Shown: positions 8,029-16,507, counted from the first letter of the stretch. The stretch is 64,000 bases of DNA from Serratia marcescens (GCF_029846115.1 NZ_JARVZZ010000001.1:186001-250000); one strand, 5' to 3'. The notes: generated by a model not told the origin, from the letters alone. A program made the numbers and translations.

Positions 8029-8118
8029 TATAAAAATTGTTGGCTTCCGTGTTTTTATCATAAAGAAAAACTTCAGCTTGCATGAACAGTAGCCCATGAA
8101 ATCGGCTTTGGTCAACAT

Positions 8119-8155
8119 AAAAGTAAACATAAAACCGGCTTTTGTGTTCACTTTT
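8119..8155. promoter_or_regulatory. Imperfect inverted repeat upstream of the XRE regulator
   Basis: AAAAGTAAACATAAA (8119-8133) and TTTGTGTTCACTTTT (8141-8155) are inverted copies matching at 13 of 15 positions around the spacer AACCGGC. The left arm also belongs to a direct repeat (ACATAAAA at 8115 and 8127). The size and symmetry suit a dimeric regulator, and the regulator at 8371 is the obvious candidate, but the site is some 215 bases from its start. Confidence 0.35.
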
Positions 8156-8370
8156 CCATAAGCAAAACCTAATCAATTGATTTACACGGCTTTATCTTTC
8201 GTGCAGAGAAGGCAAGCCTCCCCGCTGATATCACTGCGCTAAACGGCTGACGAGAAACAATAATTACCGCCAATAATCAGCCTGTTACCTACTCCTTAGC
8301 GCCTTTTTATCTGGACAACGCCAATGCGTAGGATATAGTGAAGCCTGCGTAATGTTTGTAAGGACAGCCA

Positions 8371-8985
8371 ATGAAAACCACCAACGCACAGCGCAAAATC
8401 AACATCATTAAAAATATTGAATATCTGATGCGTACACGCGGTGAAACCAAGGCTTCCTTTTCCAATCGCAGCGGCCTGACGCGCACGACTCTCTACAAAA
8501 TTCTTGACGGAAGAGTGAACAACGTTCAGCAATCCACCGTGAATCGGATCTCCGATTTCTTCGGTGTCTCCTGTGAAGAGATCGAAGATTACGATCTGGA
8601 AAAGCTGGAGCTGCTCAACGAAACGCTGTCCACCGAAGGCAACAAGAACCCTTCCGCCATTCCGGTGATCCCGCAGTCGCGCTATCTGGCCGTCTCGCAG
8701 CGCAAAATCGGGCAACTGGTCACCGAGTTTCCTCTGACTTATTTCTTCGGCGATGAGTCGAACATGTTGGCAATGAAAATAGAGACCGAAATTAAAGGGT
8801 CATTTATTCCCGGCGAAGTCATCATCATCAAACGACCGCCGGTACTGATTTGCGATTCGCCTTTGCTGTATCACTCGGGAAAAAGTGGCTTCTTTGTGGT
8901 TGACGACAAAGACAGCGAAAGCATGGACAAACGCCCTCAGGACACCGTGCAATTCCTGGGTTACATCGTTGGAGAAAGGTTATAA
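8371..8985 (+). CDS. XRE/CI-like regulator of the queuosine-precursor operon
   Basis: Protein of 204 residues. The N-terminal helix-turn-helix (IEYLMRTRGETKASFSNRSGLTRTTLYKILDGR) is of the XRE/CI type and is followed by a short acidic linker. The C-terminal domain (about 110-204) ends in FVVDDKDSES...TVQFLGYIVG and recalls the beta-rich LexA/CI dimer domain (KGSFIPGEVIIIK), but I cannot see a Ser-Lys protease pair, so self-cleavage is doubtful. The stop codon abuts the ATG of the transporter gene, with the ribosome site GGAGAAAGG inside the regulator's last codons. Probable autogenous control of this operon, with a deazapurine as a possible signal, is inference. Confidence 0.8.
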   Translation: MKTTNAQRKINIIKNIEYLMRTRGETKASFSNRSGLTRTTLYKILDGRVNNVQQSTVNRISDFFGVSCEEIEDYDLEKLELLNETLSTEGNKNPSAIPVIPQSRYLAVSQRKIGQLVTEFPLTYFFGDESNMLAMKIETEIKGSFIPGEVIIIKRPPVLICDSPLLYHSGKSGFFVVDDKDSESMDKRPQDTVQFLGYIVGERL

Positions 8986-9882
8986 ATGGAACCGAATCAG
9001 AAGTTCAAGCTGTTGGGCTTCACCCGGCATGGCACCATCGCGGCCAATGTCATGGTCTTGGCCACCGGCAAAACCATTACCATGGGGCTGAATGAGCTGG
9101 CCGACAGCGAAATATCAGAAGATCTGAGCCGGCACGAGCTGCAGGCGCTGTACCGCAAACTCTATGGCGACAACCAACAAAAAACCGCCTACGAGCTCAG
9201 CGATCGCCACGAACGCTCCTGGTACGCCTACCTGATTATTACCGTGGCGCTCAGCGTGATTTATATTTTCTCAACGCTGTGCGGCGTCAAACCGATCCAA
9301 ATCCCGGTGCTGAATCTCATCACGCCGCCGGCGATCTTCATTTACCCGCTCACGTTCATTCTGGTGGATATCCTCAACGAATTCTATGGCTTACGGCTGG
9401 CCAGGCGCACCATCATCATCTCGTTTATCGCCAATCTGACCTTCGTCCTGGGAGTTTGGGTAACGACGCTGGTGCCAAGCATTCCGCAGTGGGAGTACAG
9501 CGAGACCTACAACGGCATCGTGCACAGCATCATGGCGGTGCTGGTGGCCTCGTCGGCGGCCTATCTGATCTCCGAGAATGTCAACTCCTACCTGCTCTGC
9601 AAAATCAAAGAGTTGACCAACTCCCGCTACCTGTTTGTGCGCGTGATCACCAGCACCGTAGTGGCGTCGGCCATCGACAGCGTGGTGTTCTGTACGCTGG
9701 CGTTCTACAACGTGCTGAGCTGGGACATTATCAAAACCATGATCCTGTCGCAGTTCCTGATCAAGGTGGTTTACGCCCTGCTGGGCGTCGGGCCGATCTA
9801 CGCCACCCGCAGTCTGTTTAACCGCTACATCAATACCGAACAAGCAAAAGGCAATGAATATGCATATCCAAAAGCAAGATAA
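8986..9882 (+). CDS. VUT-family queuosine precursor transporter (YhhQ-like) with N-terminal extension
   Basis: Membrane protein of 298 residues. From about residue 80 on it shows six or more hydrophobic helices and the YhhQ/VUT signature region (LTFILVDILNEFYGLRLARRTI; SEVN-like SENVNSYLLCKIKELT). This family imports preQ0/preQ1. The first 78 residues are soluble (GFTRHGTIAANVMVLATGKTI...), an extension absent from E. coli YhhQ of about 220 residues. It overlaps queF by 29 bases, so import and reduction of preQ0 are translationally linked. The extension might gate transport or bind substrate; nothing shows which. Confidence 0.85.
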   Translation: MEPNQKFKLLGFTRHGTIAANVMVLATGKTITMGLNELADSEISEDLSRHELQALYRKLYGDNQQKTAYELSDRHERSWYAYLIITVALSVIYIFSTLCGVKPIQIPVLNLITPPAIFIYPLTFILVDILNEFYGLRLARRTIIISFIANLTFVLGVWVTTLVPSIPQWEYSETYNGIVHSIMAVLVASSAAYLISENVNSYLLCKIKELTNSRYLFVRVITSTVVASAIDSVVFCTLAFYNVLSWDIIKTMILSQFLIKVVYALLGVGPIYATRSLFNRYINTEQAKGNEYAYPKAR

Positions 9883-10699
9883 AATCACCCATCTTGGCGC
9901 CAATTCCGATTATCCGGATCAATATGCTCCCGCATTGCTCGAAGCCTTGCCGCGTGCGCGCGGCCGCGATCTGATCGGCGTGGACGAGCGGCAGCTGCCG
10001 TTCAGCGGCTTTGATCTGTGGACCGCCTTCGAGCTGTCCTGGCTCAACGCCAAGGGCAAGCCGGTGGTGGGCATCGGCGAATTTACCTTCCCGCACTCGT
10101 CGTCGAACCTGATCGAATCCAAGTCGTTCAAGCTGTATCTCAACAGCTTCAACCAAACGCGCTTCGACAGCGTGGAACAGGTGAGCGCCGCCATGCAGCA
10201 AGATCTGTCGCAGGCGGCCAACGGCCAGGTCACCGTCAAGCTCTATCCGGGGCTGGAAGGTTACCCGGTGCAGATCGAGCGCCTGCCGGGCATCAACATC
10301 GACGATCTGGATATCGCGGTCGACGACTTCGCCTTCAAACCGGAATACCTGAGCGGCGCGGCCGAGAGAGGGGAACCGGTGTCGGAGACGCTGTCTTCCA
10401 ATCTGCTGAAATCCAACTGCCTGGTCACCAACCAGCCGGACTGGGGCAGCGTGGTGATCCGCTATGAAGGCCGCAAAATCGATCGTGAAAGCCTGCTGCG
10501 CTACCTGATCTCCTTCCGCCAGCACAACGAATTCCACGAGCAGTGCGTCGAGCGCATTTTCAACGACATCAAGCAGAGCTGCCGCCCGGAAAAGCTCAGC
10601 GTGTTCGCGCGCTACACCCGCCGCGGCGGCCTGGACATCAACCCCTTCCGCAGCGATTTCGAAACGGCGCCGGCGCTCGGCCGCCTGATCAGACAGTAA
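9854..10699 (+). CDS. queF: NADPH-dependent 7-cyano-7-deazaguanine (preQ0) reductase QueF
   Basis: Enzyme of 281 residues that reduces the nitrile of preQ0 to preQ1, late in queuosine synthesis for tRNA position 34. It is the long (unimodular) form. Seen: the conserved NLIESKSFKLYLNSFNQTRF, the catalytic Cys in LLKSNCLVTNQPDWGS, and the HNEFHEQCVERIF and RYTRRGGLDINP blocks that form the substrate pocket. The N-terminal part is quite different from E. coli QueF. In other enterics the housekeeping queF sits next to syd, so this one may be a second copy dedicated to imported precursor; the rest of the genome is needed to tell. Confidence 0.9.
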   Translation: MNMHIQKQDKITHLGANSDYPDQYAPALLEALPRARGRDLIGVDERQLPFSGFDLWTAFELSWLNAKGKPVVGIGEFTFPHSSSNLIESKSFKLYLNSFNQTRFDSVEQVSAAMQQDLSQAANGQVTVKLYPGLEGYPVQIERLPGINIDDLDIAVDDFAFKPEYLSGAAERGEPVSETLSSNLLKSNCLVTNQPDWGSVVIRYEGRKIDRESLLRYLISFRQHNEFHEQCVERIFNDIKQSCRPEKLSVFARYTRRGGLDINPFRSDFETAPALGRLIRQ

Positions 10700-10710
10700 G
10701 CGTTATCCCC

Positions 10711-10737
10711 CAATGCTCCCGCCGGGGAGCATTGTTT
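10711..10737 (+). terminator. Terminator after queF
   Basis: Perfect 10-bp stem CAATGCTCCC/GGGAGCATTG with the loop GCCG, followed by TTT. It closes the XRE-VUT-queF operon. Confidence 0.65.
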
Positions 10738-10822
10738 CCCTCGCTTTCATCTCCCTGTTATTTTTCGCCATTATCGTCGTCAGCGGCTATCTTCAAAGCA
10801 CACTGACGGAGATTAACGACGC

Positions 10823-12970
10823 ATGCCTGACCTTTCACGCAGAGACATCCTGCGGGCTGCCGCCATCGGATCGGCTTTCTCGCTGTTGCCCGCCTCGATT
10901 CGCAAAGCGCTGGCCATTCCCGCCAATAACCGCACCGGCACCCTGCGCGACGTCGAACACGTGGTGATCCTGATGCAGGAGAACCGCTCTTTCGACCACT
11001 ACTTCGGCACCCTGCCGGGCGTGCGCGGCTTCAGCGATCGCTTTACCATCCCATTGCCCGGCGGCCGCCACGTCTGGCAGCAGCAGGGGGCCGAGCGGCT
11101 GGTGTTGCCCTACCACCTTGACAGCAAACGCGGCAACGCCCAGCGCGTCACCGGCACGCCGCACTCGTGGGTAGATGAGCAAGCCGCCTGGGATCACGGC
11201 CGCATGAGCGCCTGGCCCACCTACAAAACGCCGGCCTCGATGGGCTATTACCGTCAGCAGGAGCTGCCGTTCCAGTTCGCGCTGGCCAACGCCTTTACCC
11301 TGTGCGACGCCTATCACTGCGCTATTCACGCCGGCACCAATACCAACCGACTGTTCCACTGGACCGGCACCAACGGCCCGTCCGCCGCCGACGTGGCGGT
11401 GGTGGTCAACGAATGGGACAGCCCCGGCCCGGCGGAGATCGGCTACCAGTGGACAACCTATCCGGAACGGCTGGAGGCGAGCGGCGTCAGTTGGAAGGTG
11501 TACCAATTCCTGCCGGACAACTTTACCGACAACCCGCTGGCGGGTTTTCGTCAATACCGCGCCGCCAGCATTCAGGTGGGCAACCCGGCGCGGCCGCCGA
11601 AAGACTTCAACGCTTTCGTGCCCTATCGCGAGGCGCTCAACGAGGCCGCGCCGCTGTACAAAGGCAACGGCAACACCCTGCCGGCCGCCGACGGCAACGA
11701 TCTGGATGCCATGCTGGCCGGATTCCGCTCCGACGTACAGCAGGGCAAACTGCCGCAGGTCAGCTGGATCATCGCGCCGGCGGCCTATTCGGAACACCCC
11801 GATCCCTCCAGCCCGGTGCAGGGCGGCTGGTTCACCCAAGAGATCCTCAACGCGCTGACCGACAACCCGGAGGTGTGGAGTAAAACCGTCCTGCTGGTCA
11901 ACTACGACGAAAACGACGGCTTTTTTGACCATATGCCTTCGCCTTCCGCACCCTCGCTGCGCGAAGACGGCAGCTTCGCCGGTAAATCGACGGTGCCGTT
12001 CGACACCGAGATCTTCCAGCACGTGGCGCCGCCCGGTTCGCAGGATCAGCCGCCGCCGGACGGCCGCATCTACGGCCCCGGCCCACGGGTGCCGATGCTG
12101 GTGCTGTCGCCCTGGAGCCGCGGCGGCTGGGTCAATTCGCAGGTTTTCGATCACACCTCGGTGCTGCAATTCCTGGAAAAGCGCTTTCAGGTGCATGAAC
12201 CCAACATCAGCGCCTGGCGCCGCGCGGTATGTGGCGATCTCACCTCGGCGTTCAACTTTGTCGATCCTAACGGCGAAGCGCTGCCGAGCCTGCCCGCCAC
12301 CAATCGCCACGCCGCCGATGGCCTGCGCCAGCGCCAGGAACAGCTGCCGCAAGTGCCCCTGCCGCCCCCCACCCACCAGCGTTTGCCGCACCAACGCCGC
12401 CTGGCGCGCCCTTCCCGCGCGTTGCCCTACCAGCTGCACGTCGAGGCCGCCGTCGCAGCCGAGCAGCGTCGCGTGACGCTCAACCTGTTCAATACCGGCG
12501 AGCAGGGAGCGGTGTTTCACGTCTATGATCGCCGGGACCTCACGCAGATCCCGCGCCGCTATACCGTCGAGGCCGGCAAGGCGGTCAGCGATGACTGGCA
12601 GATGGAGGATGAGTACCATCTGTGGTTGCTCGGCCCCAACGGCTTTCATCGCGAGCTGCGCGGCGCCCTGAGCCGGCCGCAGCCGGAGGTGCGTCTGCGC
12701 CCGACGGGCCGCAGCCTGCTGCTGCTGCTGAATAATCCGGGCACCGAAGCGATAGCGGTCACCCTCGAACGCTGCCCTTACACGCAGCAAGGCCCGTGGC
12801 CTATCACGCTGCCTGCGGGCGGCAGCCACCAGCAAGCGTTTGACGCTCACGCCGGCGGCGGTTGGTACGATTTTACGCTGCAAAGCCAGGGAGGTTGGCT
12901 GCGCCGCCTGGCGGGGCGGCTGGAGGATGGCGAACACAGCGTCAGCGACCCGCTGATGGGCCAGGGGTAA
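10823..12970 (+). CDS. Tat-exported phosphocholine-specific phospholipase C
   Basis: Enzyme of 715 residues of the acid phosphatase/PlcH-PlcN family, cleaving phosphatidylcholine to diacylglycerol and phosphocholine. The start MPDLSRRDILRAAAIGSAF is a twin-arginine signal. The catalytic core begins VVILMQENRSFDHYFGTLPG (metal and Thr/Asn site region), with DAYHCAIHAGTNTNRLFHWTG, VNYDENDGFFDH and a C-terminal pair of small repeated beta domains (about 530-715) as in Pseudomonas PlcN. Length agrees with the family. It stands alone between the queF terminator and an iron-binding-protein gene. Release of phosphate or choline from host or environmental lipid is the likely use. Confidence 0.9.
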   Translation: MPDLSRRDILRAAAIGSAFSLLPASIRKALAIPANNRTGTLRDVEHVVILMQENRSFDHYFGTLPGVRGFSDRFTIPLPGGRHVWQQQGAERLVLPYHLDSKRGNAQRVTGTPHSWVDEQAAWDHGRMSAWPTYKTPASMGYYRQQELPFQFALANAFTLCDAYHCAIHAGTNTNRLFHWTGTNGPSAADVAVVVNEWDSPGPAEIGYQWTTYPERLEASGVSWKVYQFLPDNFTDNPLAGFRQYRAASIQVGNPARPPKDFNAFVPYREALNEAAPLYKGNGNTLPAADGNDLDAMLAGFRSDVQQGKLPQVSWIIAPAAYSEHPDPSSPVQGGWFTQEILNALTDNPEVWSKTVLLVNYDENDGFFDHMPSPSAPSLREDGSFAGKSTVPFDTEIFQHVAPPGSQDQPPPDGRIYGPGPRVPMLVLSPWSRGGWVNSQVFDHTSVLQFLEKRFQVHEPNISAWRRAVCGDLTSAFNFVDPNGEALPSLPATNRHAADGLRQRQEQLPQVPLPPPTHQRLPHQRRLARPSRALPYQLHVEAAVAAEQRRVTLNLFNTGEQGAVFHVYDRRDLTQIPRRYTVEAGKAVSDDWQMEDEYHLWLLGPNGFHRELRGALSRPQPEVRLRPTGRSLLLLLNNPGTEAIAVTLERCPYTQQGPWPITLPAGGSHQQAFDAHAGGGWYDFTLQSQGGWLRRLAGRLEDGEHSVSDPLMGQG

Positions 12971-13004
12971 CCGATCGGCATCAAGGGAGTTCAAAAAGCG
13001 AAAG

Positions 13005-13023
13005 GATATCGCTTATCATTGCG
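13005..13023 (+). promoter_or_regulatory. Fur-like box before the substrate-binding protein gene
   Basis: GATATCGCTTATCATTGCG agrees with the Fur consensus at 12 of 19 positions, including a perfect ATCATT core. It lies 33 bases before the ATG. Confidence 0.5.
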
Positions 13024-13056
13024 CTCTCGTTCTTCGCCGATTACCCAAGGATCTTC

Positions 13057-14193
13057 ATGCCCGCTGTTCTTATCGCCAAAGCCGGCCGCTGGTTGGCCAC
13101 CTGTGTATTGCTGTTGGCCGGCGCCGCTCAAGCCGCGCCGATCGTCGTCACCGATGTCGCCGGCCGCCAGGTCACCCTGCCGCAACCGGCCAAACGCGTT
13201 ATTCTGGCCGACGCTCGCGCGCTGCTGGCGCTGAATATTCTGCACCCGCAGCAGCCGCTGAAAAACATCATCGCCTGGGACAACTCGCTGAAGGTCAAAG
13301 CGCCGGATCTGGTTGAAGCCTACGCGAAAAAATTTCCGCAGGTCATGCAAATCCCTACCTTCGACAATCCCTACACCAGTGATTTCAGCGTGGAAAGCGC
13401 GGTGGTGCGCCAACCGGATCTGATCATTTTCGACATCGGCCTGCTGAGCAAATTGAAAGACAGCGGCGTACTGACCCAGCTGGAAAAAGTCGGCATCCCG
13501 GTGCTGATCATCGATTTTCGCCAGCAGCCGCTGACCAATACCGTCGCCAGCATGACGCTATTGGGTAAAGTGTTTGACGAGCAGCCCAACGCCGACGCCT
13601 TTATCCGTCTCTATCAGCAGCGCCTCGAACTGGTGCGGCAGCGGGTCGCCACGCTGAAGCCGGAGCAACGCCCCAGCGTCTTTATCGAGCGCAGCGCCGG
13701 CATCAAAGGCGAACAGTGCTGCAACACCTTCGGCAAGGGCAGCTTCGGGCAGTTCATCGATACCGCCGGCGGCAAGAATATCGGCAGTAAGCTGTTTTCA
13801 GACATGGGCGGTGAAGTGAATGTCGAGCAGGTGATTAGCAGCAACCCGGATTTCTATCTGCTGACCGGCGCCGACTGGAGTCGCGGGCATCGCAGCACGC
13901 TGGCGGTGCCGCTAGGTTACACCACCGATATGGCCACCAGCCAAAAGAAACTGGCGCATCTGCTGGATCGCACCGGCATTAACGTGCTGAAAGCGGTGAA
14001 AGAAAAACGCGTGATGGCGATTTACCATCAATTTTACGACACGCCGCTCAACTTTATCGCCGTTGAGGCGATCGCCAAATTCCTGCACCCGGCGTTGTTT
14101 AAAGATATTGATCCGCAAGCGGATATCGAAATGGTGCACCAGAAATTCACCGCGCTGGATTACAGCGGCGTCTTCTGGCTTACGCCGCAATAA
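13057..14193 (+). CDS. Periplasmic iron-siderophore-type ABC substrate-binding protein
   Basis: Protein of 378 residues with a cleavable signal peptide (CVLLLAGAAQA before APIVV) and the class III binding-protein fold: VTDVAGRQVTLPQPAKRVILAD at the start, a DLIIFD strand, the long central helix and a C-terminal lobe. ATG 13057 has AAGG 6 bases upstream; earlier in-frame starts lie inside the phospholipase gene and would hide the signal peptide. A Fur-like box precedes it and the TonB-dependent receptor follows 160 bases later. No permease or ATPase gene is near, so it must share an inner-membrane partner encoded elsewhere. Confidence 0.85.
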   Translation: MPAVLIAKAGRWLATCVLLLAGAAQAAPIVVTDVAGRQVTLPQPAKRVILADARALLALNILHPQQPLKNIIAWDNSLKVKAPDLVEAYAKKFPQVMQIPTFDNPYTSDFSVESAVVRQPDLIIFDIGLLSKLKDSGVLTQLEKVGIPVLIIDFRQQPLTNTVASMTLLGKVFDEQPNADAFIRLYQQRLELVRQRVATLKPEQRPSVFIERSAGIKGEQCCNTFGKGSFGQFIDTAGGKNIGSKLFSDMGGEVNVEQVISSNPDFYLLTGADWSRGHRSTLAVPLGYTTDMATSQKKLAHLLDRTGINVLKAVKEKRVMAIYHQFYDTPLNFIAVEAIAKFLHPALFKDIDPQADIEMVHQKFTALDYSGVFWLTPQ

Positions 14194-14200
14194 CCCCCGC

Positions 14201-14226
14201 CAGGGCCCGCCAGCCGGGCCCTGTTT
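14201..14226 (+). terminator. Terminator between binding protein and receptor genes
   Basis: Perfect 9-bp stem CAGGGCCCG/CGGGCCCTG with the loop CCAGC, then TTT. It separates the two iron genes into distinct transcripts, each with its own Fur-like box. Confidence 0.6.
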
Positions 14227-14282
14227 CCCGCATTCATTATTTAGTTACCCGCTTAACTATCCCGTAACAATTCTATTTACTC

Positions 14283-14301
14283 GCCAATAATTATCATTAA
14301 G
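14283..14301 (+). promoter_or_regulatory. Fur-like box before the TonB-dependent receptor gene
   Basis: GCCAATAATTATCATTAAG matches the Fur consensus at 13 of 19 positions with the core ATCATTA intact. It lies 53 bases before the start codon. Confidence 0.6.
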
Positions 14302-14353
14302 ATTGTCTTTTCTAAAAAAACACATCCGGGTCTGAAACTCTTAAGGCATTATT

Positions 14354-16477
14354 ATGTCATCTCTTTTTCGGCTTTCCCTGCTGACGGCTTCCATCGCCGT
14401 CGCGTTCCCTGTCCTTGCTACTGATAACTCATCTCAAAACGATACCGACACCGTGACCGTCGTCGGCAACTGGCTGGACAACCCTGATACCAGTTCGGTG
14501 CTGCTCAACCATCCGGGCGCGCGTTCCATCGTCACCCAGCAGCAGATGCACGAGCAAGGCGACCAGACCATCGCCGATAGCCTGCGCGGCGTGCCCGGCG
14601 TGCAGGTGCGCGACAGCAACGGCACCGGCGGCAGCGACATCTCGCTCAACGTCGGCGTGCGCGGCCTGACTTCGCGTCTTTCTCCACGCTCCACCATTCT
14701 GATGGACGGCGTCCCGCTGGCGGTCGCGCCTTACGGCCAGCCGCAGCTGTCGATGGCTCCGCTGTCTATCGGTAATCTGCAATCGGTGGACGTGGTGCGC
14801 GGCGGCGGCGCGGTGCGCTACGGGCCGCAGAACGTCGGCGGCGTGATCAATTTCGTTACCCGAGACATTCCCAAAACGTTTGGCGGCACCGCCGGCGTAC
14901 AAACCCAGGGCGCCAGCCACGGCGGCCTGAAGACCCTGACCAGCGCCTCCGTGGGTGGCACCGCAGACAACGGCTTCGGTGCCGAGCTGCTCTACTCCGG
15001 CCTGCACGGCCAGGGCTACCGCGACAACAACGACAACACCGACATCGACGATTTCATGCTGAAAACGCGTTATGCGTTTACCGATCGCGACGAACTGTTG
15101 GCCAATTTCCACTACTACGACGCCAAAGCCGGCATGCCGGGCGGGCTGAGCACCGCGCAGTACGCGCAGAACCCGTTCCAGTCCACGCGGCCGTGGGACC
15201 AGTTCGAAGGCCGCCGCAAGGATATGTCGTTCAAGTACAAACATCAGGAAGACGACAAGCAGTTCGAAGTGTTGACCTACTTCACCGACAGCTACCGCGG
15301 CAGCAACATCGAATCGGAAGGCACCGGCAAAAACACGGGCCAGCGGCGCATGGTCTCCTATCCGCGTCACTATTCAACCTGGGCTATCGAACCTAGCTAT
15401 TCGCAGGTCTTCCGCTTCTGGGATATGGCGCACGAGATCACCCTCGGTTACCGTTACCTGAATGAAACCATGGACGAAAAGGCGTCGCGTTCGGCCTGGT
15501 ATAACCCGGCGAATATCGGCTCGACGCCGGATACCCCGGACTATTACCAGCACACCTCCGGCGGCACCGCGGCCAACGCGTTCTATATCGACGACACCAT
15601 CAACGTCGGCAACTGGACGATCACGCCGGGCTTGCGTTATGAAAGCATCCGCACCCACGTGGACGATTCGTTCAACAACATCAGCCGCGAGAAAAGCTAC
15701 AGCGAACCGCTGCCGTCCTTGAACGTGATGTACCACCTGTCCGATGCCTGGAAGCTGTTCGCCAACGCCAACACGTCGTTCGGCAGCATGCAGTATTTCC
15801 AACTGACCAAAGGCGGCAACGGCAACCAACCTGCGCCGGGGCTGACGGCGGAAAAAGCGCACACCTATGAATTCGGCACCCGCTACGATGATACCGTGGT
15901 CAAAGCCGAAGCCACGCTGTTCTACATCGACTTCGATAACCAGCTGCAGTACATCAGCAACGACGTGGGCTGGACCAATATGGGCGCCACCAAGCATAAA
16001 GGCATCGAGCTGGCGCTCAGCTACGATCTCAGCGAGCTGAACCGGGCGCTCGACGGTGCCAGCGTCTACACCAGCTATACCTACACCAAAGCCAGCACCG
16101 ACAAGGGCGACTTCGCCGGTAAAGATCTGCCGTTCTACTCGCGCCAGGTGTATACCGTCGGCACTCGCTACGCCACCGGCAGCTGGGTATGGAATCTGGA
16201 CGGTTACGCGCAGTCCAAACAGCATTCGCCGGGCACCGGGCCGGAGTACGTCACGCAGGAAAGCGCCGATGGTCAGTTCGGCGATATCGCCGGTTACATG
16301 GTGTGGAATATGCGCGGGGAATATAATTTCGGGCCGCAGCTATCGAACCTGACGCTGGGCGCCGGGGTGAAAAACCTGTTCGACCAGCGCTACTTCACCC
16401 GCTCCAACGACAATAACTTCGGCAAGTACGTCGGCGAACCGCGCACCTTCTTCGTGCAGGGGTCGATCGCTTTCTGA
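14354..16477 (+). CDS. TonB-dependent siderophore receptor (FecA-like)
   Basis: Outer-membrane receptor of 707 residues. A signal peptide (ends PVLA before TDNS) is followed by a TonB box-like DTVTVVG, the plug domain (SIVTQQQMHEQGDQTIADSLRGVPGVQVRD; SVDVVRGGGAVRYGPQNVGGVINFVTR) and a 22-strand barrel ending in Phe (SIAF). The plug resembles FecA and related ferric-carboxylate receptors, but the extra N-terminal signalling domain of FecA is absent, so it does not drive a sigma/anti-sigma switch. ExbB and ExbD are encoded at 28.7-30.1 kb. The ligand is not readable. Confidence 0.9.
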   Translation: MSSLFRLSLLTASIAVAFPVLATDNSSQNDTDTVTVVGNWLDNPDTSSVLLNHPGARSIVTQQQMHEQGDQTIADSLRGVPGVQVRDSNGTGGSDISLNVGVRGLTSRLSPRSTILMDGVPLAVAPYGQPQLSMAPLSIGNLQSVDVVRGGGAVRYGPQNVGGVINFVTRDIPKTFGGTAGVQTQGASHGGLKTLTSASVGGTADNGFGAELLYSGLHGQGYRDNNDNTDIDDFMLKTRYAFTDRDELLANFHYYDAKAGMPGGLSTAQYAQNPFQSTRPWDQFEGRRKDMSFKYKHQEDDKQFEVLTYFTDSYRGSNIESEGTGKNTGQRRMVSYPRHYSTWAIEPSYSQVFRFWDMAHEITLGYRYLNETMDEKASRSAWYNPANIGSTPDTPDYYQHTSGGTAANAFYIDDTINVGNWTITPGLRYESIRTHVDDSFNNISREKSYSEPLPSLNVMYHLSDAWKLFANANTSFGSMQYFQLTKGGNGNQPAPGLTAEKAHTYEFGTRYDDTVVKAEATLFYIDFDNQLQYISNDVGWTNMGATKHKGIELALSYDLSELNRALDGASVYTSYTYTKASTDKGDFAGKDLPFYSRQVYTVGTRYATGSWVWNLDGYAQSKQHSPGTGPEYVTQESADGQFGDIAGYMVWNMRGEYNFGPQLSNLTLGAGVKNLFDQRYFTRSNDNNFGKYVGEPRTFFVQGSIAF

Positions 16478-16507
16478 TACCGAGGCCCCGCCGGGGCCTC
16501 GGTATCA
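16475..16507. terminator. Bidirectional hairpin containing both stop codons
   Basis: A perfect 15-bp inverted repeat, TGATACCGAGGCCCC and its complement, encloses the loop GCC. Its two ends are exactly the TGA stop codons of the receptor gene (+) and abgR (-). There is no T-run, but the stem is very stable and serves both strands. Confidence 0.6.

Noticed and set aside
10835..12994. A 719-codon open frame on the minus strand opposite the phospholipase gene
   Set aside because: It mirrors a GC-rich gene with strong third-position bias; its protein is Arg/Gln/Val/His-rich without domains, and the plus-strand product is a clear phospholipase C.
14354..14700. A FecA-type signalling domain on the TonB receptor
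   Set aside because: The TonB box lies right after the signal peptide, leaving no room for the additional 80-residue domain, and no sigma/anti-sigma genes are adjacent.
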